Shown here piece by piece: positions 19,501 to 28,970 of a stretch of 64,000 nucleotides of DNA (its first letter is position 1; each line of letters starts with the position of its first letter). The stretch is from Gimesia chilikensis. Its GTDB lineage: Bacteria > Planctomycetota > Planctomycetia > Planctomycetales > Planctomycetaceae. The stretch is taken from contig NZ_CP036266.1 in the NCBI RefSeq assembly GCF_007744075.1, forward strand, positions 7,654,564 through 7,718,563, written 5' to 3'. A program made the translations under genes and the position numbers. The notes beneath the pieces were generated by a model. The model worked only from the letters and a program-made list of their open reading frames with translations. It did not search any database and was not told the origin of the DNA.

Positions 19501-21163
19501 CGTCTGAAGCAATTATTCGAGTTACCAGCGGAGAATTGGTAACCCAGCTATCGCCAACCTTAGTGTAAACATAGGCCGCTCCACTTTTTGATTCGTTGCC
19601 ATCTTCATTTTGAGCACCCACAACGATAATATCGCCATGGATGGCAACTGCTCCACCAAAGCCATAAATAGTACCTGCTCCACCAAACAAGTGCGTCTCA
19701 TCAAAAACCGGTTGTGTTAACTTCCTTACCAGAGGTGCAGACCAATCCGCACCTGTTTTCTCCAAAACATATGTGGAACCTACCTCCACTCCACTTGATG
19801 CGTCGCGAAGTCCACCGATAACAATTGTATTTCCATAAATATCAACTGGATTAAAATAACTTCTATTATAAAAGGTCCCATCTAATGTAATCACTTCCTC
19901 CCGTGGAGCTTCAGATACCCAGTCATCTCCGACCCTGGTAAATACATACAAGATATATGAAGAATTGGCTAAAGCGCTGAAAACTATCGTGTCATCACTG
20001 ATTGCCAGGTAGTATCCATACCTTGTACGCGAAATGTCATACGGGCGCGATGGTCGTAAGTAAGTTTGATAATCCCAGGTATCATCAGATTGATCCAATG
20101 GGGTACCTTGTTGATTTCTAGCGTAAACATATGCCACCCCTATGGAATCATCATTTTGGGGGGCTCCCACGACCATAATATCCCCATCAATGGCGACCGA
20201 ACTTCCAAACTGATCATAAGTATGATTTGCATGGGCGGGATCGGCAGAGTAAGAATCCTGGAAGTTGAAATCGGAATCATCATTCGTGATGATTCCGGTC
20301 ACATCCAGGCTCGCCACGTTTCCTTTTAAAACACTTCCCCCAGTCGGGTTACTAATCCGGCCGATTACAGTCTCTGAAAGTTCCTGAAAGAGATCTCCCT
20401 GCATGGAGACATAAACGTAAGAAGTTTGAGATGTGTAATAAGAGTGTGCAGAAAAATGGACCGTTTCTGTATGTGTTGTATAGTCTTCACCGGCAACAGC
20501 CGTACCATTTATTGTTGTGAATTCAACGCTTGTATCAAAGTTTAAATCTCCTATCGATCCTCCCGTGCGAGTGATCGTAAATTTAAGTAATTGCCCGTCA
20601 GAATCACCTTCGACAATTTTTTCACCGGTGATTGTGAACACAGATCCCGGCAGTCCGTCGTCATTTAGAATGGTGCCTTGACCAGTTCCATCGGCGATAT
20701 CCAGATCGGCGGGCAGTGTCTCTCCGCCCAGCCGGACATCACTCAGCACAAGAGAAAATGTCTCATCTAACTCCTGGACCTCATCATCGTGCACATGAAC
20801 TGTGACCTGTGTCGAGAGCTCTCCCGCGGGAATTGTGACCAGCTTGTTGCTGAGAAATGTGAAATCATTATCACTGGCCGTATCTGTTTGGGTATTAACC
20901 CGAACGGTAACATCATCCGCGGCTGCCTGGTCCAGAGAAATTTGAAACATAAACGTTTCGTTTTCCCCAGCGGTGACATCATCGATACTGATCAGGGACG
21001 TCAACAGCGTGCGGTCTTCCAGTGTCTCAGCCACAGTTGAGATTGCCGGCGGTGCAGCCGGGGAACCATATCGCTGGTTTCGTTTACCTCGCAGGCGGGA
21101 TTTTCGATTTTGTCTGATCCGAAATTGCCTTTTCAGTCGAGGCAGCCAGAGTGATGGAGACAT
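16583..21163 (-). CDS. Giant surface protein: Calx-beta, FG-GAP propellers, cohesin-like, dockerin and metzincin-type protease
   Basis: The N-terminus is a basic linker (LKRQFRIRQNRKSRLRGKRNQ) and the planctomycete export motif ETLEDRTLLTS. Two Calx-beta domains follow (about 50-290), then about fourteen FG-GAP-type blades such as VAIDGDIMVVGAPQNDD and VDIDGDKIIVGADENENRGA, possibly two seven-bladed propellers. The last 350 residues hold a cohesin-like sandwich (WAELWINASNLKEQGVFSAG), a dockerin pair (DLNDDGAINFSDLL, DYNQDDRVNFQDLI) and a metzincin-like protease with HEIGHLLGYEH (1476-1486) and LMQ as Met-turn. The start at 21163 (1526 residues) matches MSPLLWL of the next paralogue; 21226 is less likely. 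It is the last of three tandem paralogues. Substrate and anchoring mode are unknown. Confidence 0.85.
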   Translation of the reverse strand: MSPSLWLPRLKRQFRIRQNRKSRLRGKRNQRYGSPAAPPAISTVAETLEDRTLLTSLISIDDVTAGENETFMFQISLDQAAADDVTVRVNTQTDTASDNDFTFLSNKLVTIPAGELSTQVTVHVHDDEVQELDETFSLVLSDVRLGGETLPADLDIADGTGQGTILNDDGLPGSVFTITGEKIVEGDSDGQLLKFTITRTGGSIGDLNFDTSVEFTTINGTAVAGEDYTTHTETVHFSAHSYYTSQTSYVYVSMQGDLFQELSETVIGRISNPTGGSVLKGNVASLDVTGIITNDDSDFNFQDSYSADPAHANHTYDQFGSSVAIDGDIMVVGAPQNDDSIGVAYVYARNQQGTPLDQSDDTWDYQTYLRPSRPYDISRTRYGYYLAISDDTIVFSALANSSYILYVFTRVGDDWVSEAPREEVITLDGTFYNRSYFNPVDIYGNTIVIGGLRDASSGVEVGSTYVLEKTGADWSAPLVRKLTQPVFDETHLFGGAGTIYGFGGAVAIHGDIIVVGAQNEDGNESKSGAAYVYTKVGDSWVTNSPLVTRIIASDGMANDRFGFSVATNGKDVAVGASTYNSDGTVRGRAYLYTKNGEDWISETPTEIKFSSENKNFKFGYSVALNDRHLVLGEPYGANAGLAYVYTKEGVDWDRSTVSETILTYPGDESYAYAVSVAISDDSVVIGSPFESLDGWLSGGIFTFGVSENSSWTFTDKISPTEIATSHNGSDDFGDSIAVSENYLVISAPGTDSTLAPTGVVYIYVKNDAGTRDFKGDDFWAYETTLFDPAPEQDRYFGMSVAIDGDTIVVSSETAYTESEVYIFTRNGQDWVTTTPTVTPLLAQFHRSLRREINVAIQNDTIIVGSPYIIGQVLVYQKNGSDWSTVTPTQTVLTASDGTRGDNFGTAVDIDGDKIIVGADENENRGAAYIYQKGASGWDSATETKLTGSDLQDGDYFGSSVAIEGDVAVVGSPYGGKQDLGAVYIYNGKNSWSNPLETKLNPVESILPYTGRFGKYIDIDGQTLVIGTTASLPGQFDFVYVYESGDGWDSFRETVISKEIETSSTSVKIGGSFGRSLLAFQNDNLFIASQDWLYDFTSSTVYSLSKRTASFEQRIVTSRTNTQLNGEVSSLPENQNTVNEWSTYWAELWINASNLKEQGVFSAGLDLSYNSELTSATEIEFGPGFSQSQAGLINDASGTIEGLYAETTASDLGTDSYVLFARIKFGSLADDQVALDFSGKSIGPHDLGLNISSQQIKLVGDTPISTSVEQMGGTSIFANPYDLNDDGAINFSDLLRFATVYQQKPSESSSDYAWFADYNQDDRVNFQDLILFAANYGKRKSGDTPVTYPQNYPDAWNQLLTVAPAPPPSQSATTIQQSTAESLLDSTVAEITPQLPPAQQQTLSEIDIKVVDLANESLGRAAAGTIYIDVNAAGYGWFIDTTPAEHSEFSPASDLTLIALPDSEAAGLIDLRTIILHEIGHLLGYEHGTAGLMQETLAPGVRYLADWESATDEFFGSLTDETALSIF

Positions 21164-21300
21164 GGTGTGATAATCTATAATAATCGGGGTAAGGACAGAT
21201 TCAGAGGAATGGTAACAGCATAGCAAAGATCACATATGAATACCAATGCCATCTGAACACAAATGAAGTGTCAGAAGCTCGAAAAATGAGCCTCCCTGAT

Positions 21301-24300
21301 TTAAAACGGACTGAGTTCGGTATTGTCGGCGAGGGAGCCGAAGAACTCATCTGTGTCGGATTCCCAGTCGGCAAGATAGCGAACGCCGGGCGCCAGCGTT
21401 TCCTGCATCAGACCGTCTTCTGAGTGATCGTAGCCCAGCAGATGGCTGAGTTCGTGCAGGATGACGGTGCGGAGATCGATCAGACCGGCGGCTTCACTGT
21501 CGGGGAGTGCGATCAATGTCAGATCGCTGGCTGGAGAGAACTCGCTGTGCTCTGCGGGAGTGGCATCGATAAACCAGCCATACCCGGCGGCGTTGACGTC
21601 GATGTAAATGGTGCCAGCTGCGGCGCGACCCAGGGTATCGCCTGCAAGGTCAACGACTTTGATGTCGATCTCGGAGAGCGTTTGCTGCTGTGCCGGGGAG
21701 AGCTGGGGAGTGATCTGTTCGACCACCGAATCCAGTACCGTTTCCGCCACTGATTGAGTCGGAGCAGGAGCTGTGTCCTGCCGTGTGCCCTGGCTGTCAA
21801 CGATGAGAAACTGATTCCAGAGAAACGGATAGTGTTGAGGGAAGTTGAGGGTCGATTGCTTACTTTTACTCTTGCCATAATTACTGGCGAAAGAAATCAG
21901 ATCCTGGAAGTTAACTCTGTCATTTCGGTCGAGATCAGCAAACCAGGCGTAGACGGAACTCGACTCACTGGGGATTGAGTTATAGACGCTCGTAAACAGG
22001 ATCAGATCGCGGAAGTTGACGGCATCATCGTCGTTGAGATCATAGATGTTGGCCCAGATTTGAGTATATGGTTCCGTGCCATAGACTTCGTTGCTACTGC
22101 TACCTTCACTGAATCTGATTTCCGACTGGTCGATTTCAAAGTCCGGGCGCTGTGGGTTCAGGTTTTGTCCTTCCAGATCCAGATCAATGCCATCCTGCTC
22201 TGTTGACTCAAACCTGATGCGGGCGAAGAGCACGTACTGATCATCCCCGACATCGGTCAAGCTGGACTCTGCTGACAGGTTTTCGACGGTGCCTGTCTGA
22301 TCATTGATGTCCCCTGTCTGATTGATTGAAAATGCCTGCCCGTACTCAATGCTGGTCGGGGTTGTGATTGAAGTGTCGTAGGACAATTGCAGTGCTGCTG
22401 ACAGAATCCCCCTGTCGGTTGTAGAAGGAGTGCTAATCCAGATTTCCAGCCAATAACTCCCCCACTCGTCAATCCAGAGGAGATTGGCAGGGAGGTCTTC
22501 CGCTTCTCCGTTTGCAGCGGTTGCCGTTGGCTCATCGACAATTCTTAAATCGATTTGCGCGTGAAAAATGTCAACTTCATAGGCGCCGATATCAACGGCA
22601 GTTCCAACAATGCGATCAAAGCCAGTGCCGCGCTGGTCGAATTCGATTCCTGCCTGAATGACCTGTGTACTATCACCTGCGTTAATGGCGGCGCTGCCGG
22701 CGATCAGTGCGTGGGTTTTGGTCGGTCCTCCGTTGTCTCGCAGGACGGGATCCAAAATAAATGAAGTACTTGATCCGACAATATTCTTTTGTCCGGAATA
22801 GCGGCCACTGATCTGAGTATTCATCGAGAAGCCGGCAGTGTTACCCGCAATAATGGAATTGATAATTTCACATGAGGCATAGGTCTGAATGACATAAATG
22901 CCTCCCCCATCATAATTTTTTGCAGTATTTCCCACGATCGTACTATTCATGATCGTGAAAGTTTCACCACCAAACAGATAAATGCCCCCTCCGGTATTAT
23001 TCGCTTTATTCCTAGAAACGGTGCTGTTATAGATGGTGACCACATTTGCGGTACTGGCGGAAATTGCTCCCGCATTTCCATATGAAGTATTATCAGCAAA
23101 CGTGGAACCGGAAACTGTCAGTGTATTGTCACTGGAAACCGCTCCCTTAAAATAAACCGCCCCCCCTGATTGAAAGACGCGATTCTCATAAAAAGAGCTG
23201 TCAAATACGGATAAGTTTCCGGTGTTATGCGCAATCGCCCCCCCAGCATTATCGGCACGATTGTTTGTGAATGTACTGGTCCCCACGGTCAGATTGCCGC
23301 GCGTCGTCTGGATCGCACCGCCTGTTAAGCCCGCATCATTCTGAGTAAACCGGCTATTCTGAATGTTGAGCAGATCGTCCGAGGCCTCAATTCCAGAACT
23401 CATATTAAAAACAGCACCACCGTTTGATGACGCTTCGTTCTCCACAAAATCAGATTGATCTACGGTCAATGGACTATCCAGGTTGTAAATTGCCCCTCCA
23501 TAACCTGAGATATTCGACTGGAATGTTGAGCCGACAATCGAGACACCCGTTGTCTGCACCGTATAAATGGCCCCTCCTGAAAGTCTGGATTCGTTTCCGA
23601 TAAACTCCGAATCATTTACATCCAGATGACCTCCCTCCTGATAGATGGCTCCGCCATAATGAAACCCGGTGACTTCGCTGGTCCCATTGTCCTGAAAGCG
23701 TGAGTTGTTTATCGTCAGGAATCCTCCGTTGGAGTAGATGCCTGCTCCACGGCTCTCGGCTGAGTTCCCACTCAATATTGTGTTCAACAGAGACAGATTT
23801 TCGAGGTTATAAATCGCCCCTCCCTTTTCAGCAGATCCATTACTCAGAGTCAGGTCGCTGATCTGCACCGTAAGCTGTATTTGAGAACGGCTATCATCCA
23901 CATTAAAGATTCGGCTTAAATCATTGCCACTGATTGTGAGTTGATCTGCCCCCAGGCCGATGATGGTCACATCATCGGAAATCAACAATTCACTGGTTAA
24001 GACAATCGTCTGACCAGTGAGAGCGGGTGCAAACAGGATTGTGTCGGCAGTCGCATAGGTATTTGCCAGCCTGACGGCCTCGCGCAGAGATAAATGACCG
24101 GGCGAAATATCTCCGTCGTCAATGTCGTCGGTCGTATCGACTTCGAGCTCCAGTGACTGAAATTCGTAAGCACCGATGTCAACGGTATCTCCATAGATGC
24201 GTTTGAATACCGTACCACGCTGATCTTGTGTCAGCCCGGCAGTGAGAGCTGCGGAATTACTGCCGGCATCCAGGGCAGCGCTGCCGGGCAGCAGGGCATG

Positions 24301-25830
24301 CGTTTCTGTAGGACCTCCATTGTCGCTCAGAACCGGGTCGATCAGTCCTTCAAGACTCTGCTGGAGGATGTTATTCGATCCGGTATAATTACCGGCAAAT
24401 TGACTGCGTGTGTTCCCGGCAACAATACTGTTTTGTAACAGGAATGAACCTGCTCCATCGGCCCGGAAAATTGCCGCGCCCGCAATAGATGCGACTTCAT
24501 TACCCACAATCGTACTGTTGATGATTGACACATCAGAATTCACGAACGTATCGAATGCCGAGCCTCCCAGCGTAGCCTGATTATACGAAATTGTACTGTT
24601 CTTGATCGTGATGTTGATGGCGTCATTATTACTGATCGCGCCTCCGGATACCGCAATATTTTCGGTGAACGTTGATCCGGAAACCGTCAGAGATCCCCGC
24701 CCCTGTACTGCAAGCGCCCCGCCGGTCGCTGCCTCATTGCCGACAAATGTGGTCTCGCTTACAGACACATTCGCTCTATTGATTTGAATTCCCCCACCCA
24801 GCGTTTCTGCCGAATTCCCGGAAAACAGAGACGTAGATACCGTTAGCGTGCCAGAATCTGCAAAGAGGCCGCCGCCGCGTGCCACGGAGTCATTCTCGAT
24901 AAACTGGCTCTGACTGATCTGTACAGAGTCTTTATTTGTGTAGATCGCGCCGCCGAGCAGTCCTGTCGCGTGATTCTCTGTGAAGAGGGTTTGCTCAACG
25001 GTCAGCGGATTATTGTTGTTATATATTGCGCCCCCCGAGTGCGCACTGTTTGAGCTGAACTGCGAATGGGAAACGAGAAACTGATCGGACTGAAGAATAT
25101 AAACACCGCCTCCCAGGCCAAGAGCCTGGTTACCTGTCAATTCTGAGTTGTCGATCGTCAGAGTTCCCTGTAACTGATAGATGCCGGCACCATATCCATC
25201 CGCTTCCGGGGTGCCGGTCATGTTACCGACCAGTTTCGAATTCTGGATCGAAAGATCACCATAATAGTTGCTGATAGCCCCACCATTGAGCGAGGCGGTA
25301 TTCCCACTTAGAGTCGAATCGATGATGGAAAGCGTTTCCTGATTGAAAATGGCTCCTCCGCGGTCTCCAGAACCGTTCGTCAAAGTCAGGCCACTGATTT
25401 CCACAGTAATAGCATTATTGAATACTCCATCATCTACCTGGAAGATCTGACTATCACCATTTCCATCTAAGGTCAGCAGATCCGATCCCAGGCCGGTAAC
25501 TGTCAGATCATCAGTGATTTGCAGTTCTGTACTAAGAACAATCGACTGCCCAGCGAGAGAGGCGTCAAACGTAATCGTATCTGCGCCTGCGTTCGCATTG
25601 GCCTGTTCGATGGCATCGCGCAGACTACCCGCTCCGGAGTCGTCTGTATTCATTACGATGAACGCGGTGAGCAGCGTACGATCTTCCAGCGTCTCTGCCA
25701 TCTGCGGAGATGCCTGAACTGCGGCGGCTGAGCGATGTTGCTGGTTTCGTTTGCCTCGTAGTCGCATTTTTCGATTTTGACCGTTGCGAAACTGTCGTTT
25801 GAGGTGCGAGAGCCAGAGTAGAGGAGACAT
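21301..25830 (-). CDS. Giant surface protein: beta-helix (Pmp-like repeats), cohesin-like, dockerin and metzincin-type protease
   Basis: 1509 residues. The N-terminus (basic linker, then ETLEDRTLLTA) is a close copy of that of the downstream paralogue. The middle has two arms that each start with a conserved block (DSGAGSLRDAIEQANANAGADTI near 65; DGDISPGHLSLREAVRLANTY near 570) followed by dozens of short beta-helix repeats of the GGAIYN / FxxN type known from polymorphic outer-membrane proteins, and each arm ends in DNGGPTETHALLPGSAALDAG-like text. The C-terminus repeats the cohesin-like, dockerin (DLNDDDAVNFRDLI, DLDRNDRVNFQDLI) and protease cassette with HELSHLLGYDH (1459-1469). Parts of this cassette are almost identical in DNA to that of the neighbouring gene. 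Likely exported and surface-exposed; function otherwise unknown. Confidence 0.87.
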   Translation of the reverse strand: MSPLLWLSHLKRQFRNGQNRKMRLRGKRNQQHRSAAAVQASPQMAETLEDRTLLTAFIVMNTDDSGAGSLRDAIEQANANAGADTITFDASLAGQSIVLSTELQITDDLTVTGLGSDLLTLDGNGDSQIFQVDDGVFNNAITVEISGLTLTNGSGDRGGAIFNQETLSIIDSTLSGNTASLNGGAISNYYGDLSIQNSKLVGNMTGTPEADGYGAGIYQLQGTLTIDNSELTGNQALGLGGGVYILQSDQFLVSHSQFSSNSAHSGGAIYNNNNPLTVEQTLFTENHATGLLGGAIYTNKDSVQISQSQFIENDSVARGGGLFADSGTLTVSTSLFSGNSAETLGGGIQINRANVSVSETTFVGNEAATGGALAVQGRGSLTVSGSTFTENIAVSGGAISNNDAINITIKNSTISYNQATLGGSAFDTFVNSDVSIINSTIVGNEVASIAGAAIFRADGAGSFLLQNSIVAGNTRSQFAGNYTGSNNILQQSLEGLIDPVLSDNGGPTETHALLPGSAALDAGSNSAALTAGLTQDQRGTVFKRIYGDTVDIGAYEFQSLELEVDTTDDIDDGDISPGHLSLREAVRLANTYATADTILFAPALTGQTIVLTSELLISDDVTIIGLGADQLTISGNDLSRIFNVDDSRSQIQLTVQISDLTLSNGSAEKGGAIYNLENLSLLNTILSGNSAESRGAGIYSNGGFLTINNSRFQDNGTSEVTGFHYGGAIYQEGGHLDVNDSEFIGNESRLSGGAIYTVQTTGVSIVGSTFQSNISGYGGAIYNLDSPLTVDQSDFVENEASSNGGAVFNMSSGIEASDDLLNIQNSRFTQNDAGLTGGAIQTTRGNLTVGTSTFTNNRADNAGGAIAHNTGNLSVFDSSFYENRVFQSGGAVYFKGAVSSDNTLTVSGSTFADNTSYGNAGAISASTANVVTIYNSTVSRNKANNTGGGIYLFGGETFTIMNSTIVGNTAKNYDGGGIYVIQTYASCEIINSIIAGNTAGFSMNTQISGRYSGQKNIVGSSTSFILDPVLRDNGGPTKTHALIAGSAAINAGDSTQVIQAGIEFDQRGTGFDRIVGTAVDIGAYEVDIFHAQIDLRIVDEPTATAANGEAEDLPANLLWIDEWGSYWLEIWISTPSTTDRGILSAALQLSYDTSITTPTSIEYGQAFSINQTGDINDQTGTVENLSAESSLTDVGDDQYVLFARIRFESTEQDGIDLDLEGQNLNPQRPDFEIDQSEIRFSEGSSSNEVYGTEPYTQIWANIYDLNDDDAVNFRDLILFTSVYNSIPSESSSVYAWFADLDRNDRVNFQDLISFASNYGKSKSKQSTLNFPQHYPFLWNQFLIVDSQGTRQDTAPAPTQSVAETVLDSVVEQITPQLSPAQQQTLSEIDIKVVDLAGDTLGRAAAGTIYIDVNAAGYGWFIDATPAEHSEFSPASDLTLIALPDSEAAGLIDLRTVILHELSHLLGYDHSEDGLMQETLAPGVRYLADWESDTDEFFGSLADNTELSPF

Positions 25831-25931
25831 AGTGTGAAATTCTTTTATCTATGGATCTAACCGGATTTGTAAGTCCGTGTGTTCAGCAAAGTGATACAGG
25901 AATCAATCTCCAGGGCTGTTACGAGTCGTGA

Positions 25932-28900
25932 TTAAAACGGACTGAGTTCCGTCTCGTCGGTCAGGGCGCTGAAGTACTCATCGGCTGCGGATTCCCAGTT
26001 CAGCAGTCGACGCTCGCCGGGCGCCAGCGTGGCCTGCATGACATCTTCGGCGCCGTCATGTTCATAGCCAAGCAGGTGGCCGAGTTCGTGCAGGATGACT
26101 GTTCTGAGATCGACAAATCCGCGAGCGGCAGAATTTCCATGAGGCGCTGCGATGAGCGTGTATGGCCCTGTCTCATAGAATTCGCTGTTGTCATCGGGAG
26201 TCTGATCCACGAACCAGCCGTAGCCGGCGGCATTGATGTCGATGTAGATCGTGTCATGCACGGTGTTGCTTAAAACGCCTTCCGGAAGATCGACGATCTC
26301 CAGATTAACCTGAGCCAGTTTATCATTTTCCTCGGTTGTCAGTTGTGGCTCCAGGGATTCCACCACAGACGTCAGCATTGTCTCAGCAGCATCCTGTTCG
26401 AGTGACCGGGGATTGACCTGCGGCAGCAGTTCCGATCCGACAGCTAAATGTCTGTTCCAGGCAGTGGAGAAATTCGTCGGATAAATGATCTCAGCATGAC
26501 CGGCTTTACTTTTGCCGTAATTACTGGTGAAGAAAATCAAATCGCGGAAGCCGACATCCTGACTCTGATCCAGATCCGCGAACCAGGAAAAGTCGGAAGC
26601 GGCTTCTCGGGGACTGGTTCGATAGACGCTGGCAAACAGGATCAGATCACGGAAGTTGATGTTGTCATCATCGTTCAGATCATAGGGGTTCGCGAAGACC
26701 CGCGTTGCGGGAGCAGCTCCCTGTACCTCTTCGGTTGCGAGGCCGCCGGTGAGTTCGATTACCGTCTGCTCAAGCGTGAATTCGGGACTTTGTGCGAGCA
26801 GCGTCTGGCCTGCGAGATCCAGGTCGATGCCGTCGTCGGTCGTTGATTCAAACCGGATGCGGGCAAACAGGACGCGCTGGTCGGCCCCCAGATCGGTCAG
26901 ATCTGTTTCCGCTGACAGGTTGGTGATTGAACCGGTCAGATCATCAATGTCCCCCGTCTGATTGACTGTAAAACCGGCACCGTATTCAATGCTGATCGCG
27001 GACGTGATTGCGGTGTTGTAAGACAGGTTGAGGGAGGCAGACAGGATTCCCAGATCGGTGGTTGCGGGGGTGTCGATCCAGATTTCCAGCCAGTACCCAC
27101 TCCATTCATCGACCCAGTCCAGGTTGTCAGGGAGTGAGGCGATTTCTCCGTTGCTGTCTGTGGTCGTTCTGGAATCAACCAGTGTCAGTTCGATACGAGA
27201 GATGGGGCTCTGAACTTCGAAGGCACCGATGTCAATGGCGGCACCTTGATAGCGTTCAAACCCGGTCCCGCGTGAGTCATGAGTTGTTTCGCGTCGATTG
27301 ATGATGAAGGAATTCACATTCCCCAGGGCTTCATCATCGCCAGCATCGATGGCGGCACTTCCCGGGAGCAACGCATGGGTTTTTGTCACGCCGCCATTGT
27401 CCCTCAAAACGGGATCGAGCAAGTTATCCAAACTGTCCTGGATAATGCTGTTTGTTCTTGAGATATAGGGGAAGACTTGCGCGGTCGAAGGGGCCGTATT
27501 GCCGGCAATAATCGAATTCTTAATCATCCCTAAAATACCAAAAGACACATAGATCCCCCCCCCGCTAAAGGAGGCCGCATTTCCGGTCAGAGTTGCATTA
27601 ATGAGCTCCCATCCGGTGTTGTTACTACCGAAAGCAATACCACCGCCAACCACTAATGCGGTATTACCGGAAAGCGTGCTGTTTTGCAGAACCAGTTTCC
27701 GGTTGGAATAGATGGCCCCTCCCCAGGCATCAGCGGAGTTCTGATCGAAGAGACTGTTTTGCACCGTTAAATTCCGGGAAGTATCACTAATACCACCGCC
27801 ATAGAGGCGTGCCGTATTTTTGACAAAAGTAGATCCGGAAACGAGTATATTCGTCCCAGTGGAAGCGAGCGCCCCCCCCGAACTGGCGTCGTTTTCCGTA
27901 AAGTAACTGTTTTCAATGAAAGCCGTGTAGTAGGAACTGTAAAGCGAGACATCAGACCTAAAACTCACGGCTCCTCCGTTGGAGGTTGTCGTATTCCCCT
28001 GAAAGGTACAGTCAGTAATGCTCAATTCCGTAAAGACAGGAGTCAATGCTGTAGAGTTAAAATGGTAGATGCCACCGCCGGTGCCAGAACTGTTTTCGGT
28101 AAAGACCGTATCATCGACGGTCAATACTCCATTCCGGACGTAAATCCCACCACCTAACGTATCACTGTGGTTTTCTGAAAATGTACTGGAAGAAACATGC
28201 AGGTCACCGTCCTGAACAAGGATTGCGCCTCCCGAATAGAAGGTTTGATTTTCAGTGAAATCGCACCCGGTGACCGACAGCAATCCCCCGGTACTGTAAA
28301 TGGCGCCGCCGTACCAGTCGGCGCTGTTGCGAACAAACGTGCTGTTCGTCACCGTCAGATCGCCGGCACTGTAAATGGCACCTCCAAAACTACCACCGTA
28401 GACAGGACCATCATTCAAAACACCGGCTTGATTATCGACAAATGTAACATCAGATACGGACAACGTTTCCAGACTGTGAATGGCGCCGCCACTTGTGTAG
28501 TTGGCGAAACCATTGGTCAGTGTGAAGCCGCTCAACTCTACACTGATTGAATTCTCTGCGTCCCCATCATCGATGCGAAAGAGACGGCGAGTTCCGTCGC
28601 CGCTGAGAGTCAGGTGTTCGGCTCCGAGACCGATAATGGTCACGTCATCTGTAATGACCAGCTCGTTATAGATCATGAGTGTCTGATCAATGAGACTGGC
28701 TTCGAATGTGATGGTATCTGCGCCTTCACTCCCGTTGGCGGCTTCGATGGCGGCGTAGAGGCTACCTGCGCCATTGATCTCAGTGTTGGTAACCGTAAAG
28801 GTGGTCAACAGCGTGCGGTCCTCCAGAGTCTCCCCACTCGTGTGTGATACGAACGCAGGTACTGAACCCGCATTTTGCAGTGAGCGGCGGTTCCTGTGTG

Positions 28901-28970
28901 AACGGGATCGTTTTGTCAGATGGCGGTAGAGACTCTGTTTCAGTGTGGAGAGCCACAGCGAATTATTCAT
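25932..28970 (-). CDS. Giant surface protein: beta-helix, cohesin-like, dockerin and metzincin-type protease
   Basis: 1012 residues from the ATG at 28970, chosen because MNNSLWLSTLKQ aligns with the starts of the two paralogues; a start at 29069 is possible but adds an unrelated leader. The export motif reads ETLEDRTLLTT. One beta-helix arm follows (GAGSLYAAIEAANGSEGADTI, then GGAIYS / FxxN repeats) and ends in DNGGVTKTHALLPGSAAIDAG. The C-terminal cassette contains the cohesin-like sandwich, dockerin loops (DLNDDDNINFRDLI and DLDQSQDVGFRDLI) and a protease with HELGHLLGYEH (961-971) and VMQ. The second dockerin loop is less canonical. Its cassette is more divergent from the other two, so this copy split earlier. 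It is first in the minus-strand array. Confidence 0.86.
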   Translation of the reverse strand: MNNSLWLSTLKQSLYRHLTKRSRSHRNRRSLQNAGSVPAFVSHTSGETLEDRTLLTTFTVTNTEINGAGSLYAAIEAANGSEGADTITFEASLIDQTLMIYNELVITDDVTIIGLGAEHLTLSGDGTRRLFRIDDGDAENSISVELSGFTLTNGFANYTSGGAIHSLETLSVSDVTFVDNQAGVLNDGPVYGGSFGGAIYSAGDLTVTNSTFVRNSADWYGGAIYSTGGLLSVTGCDFTENQTFYSGGAILVQDGDLHVSSSTFSENHSDTLGGGIYVRNGVLTVDDTVFTENSSGTGGGIYHFNSTALTPVFTELSITDCTFQGNTTTSNGGAVSFRSDVSLYSSYYTAFIENSYFTENDASSGGALASTGTNILVSGSTFVKNTARLYGGGISDTSRNLTVQNSLFDQNSADAWGGAIYSNRKLVLQNSTLSGNTALVVGGGIAFGSNNTGWELINATLTGNAASFSGGGIYVSFGILGMIKNSIIAGNTAPSTAQVFPYISRTNSIIQDSLDNLLDPVLRDNGGVTKTHALLPGSAAIDAGDDEALGNVNSFIINRRETTHDSRGTGFERYQGAAIDIGAFEVQSPISRIELTLVDSRTTTDSNGEIASLPDNLDWVDEWSGYWLEIWIDTPATTDLGILSASLNLSYNTAITSAISIEYGAGFTVNQTGDIDDLTGSITNLSAETDLTDLGADQRVLFARIRFESTTDDGIDLDLAGQTLLAQSPEFTLEQTVIELTGGLATEEVQGAAPATRVFANPYDLNDDDNINFRDLILFASVYRTSPREAASDFSWFADLDQSQDVGFRDLIFFTSNYGKSKAGHAEIIYPTNFSTAWNRHLAVGSELLPQVNPRSLEQDAAETMLTSVVESLEPQLTTEENDKLAQVNLEIVDLPEGVLSNTVHDTIYIDINAAGYGWFVDQTPDDNSEFYETGPYTLIAAPHGNSAARGFVDLRTVILHELGHLLGYEHDGAEDVMQATLAPGERRLLNWESAADEYFSALTDETELSPF

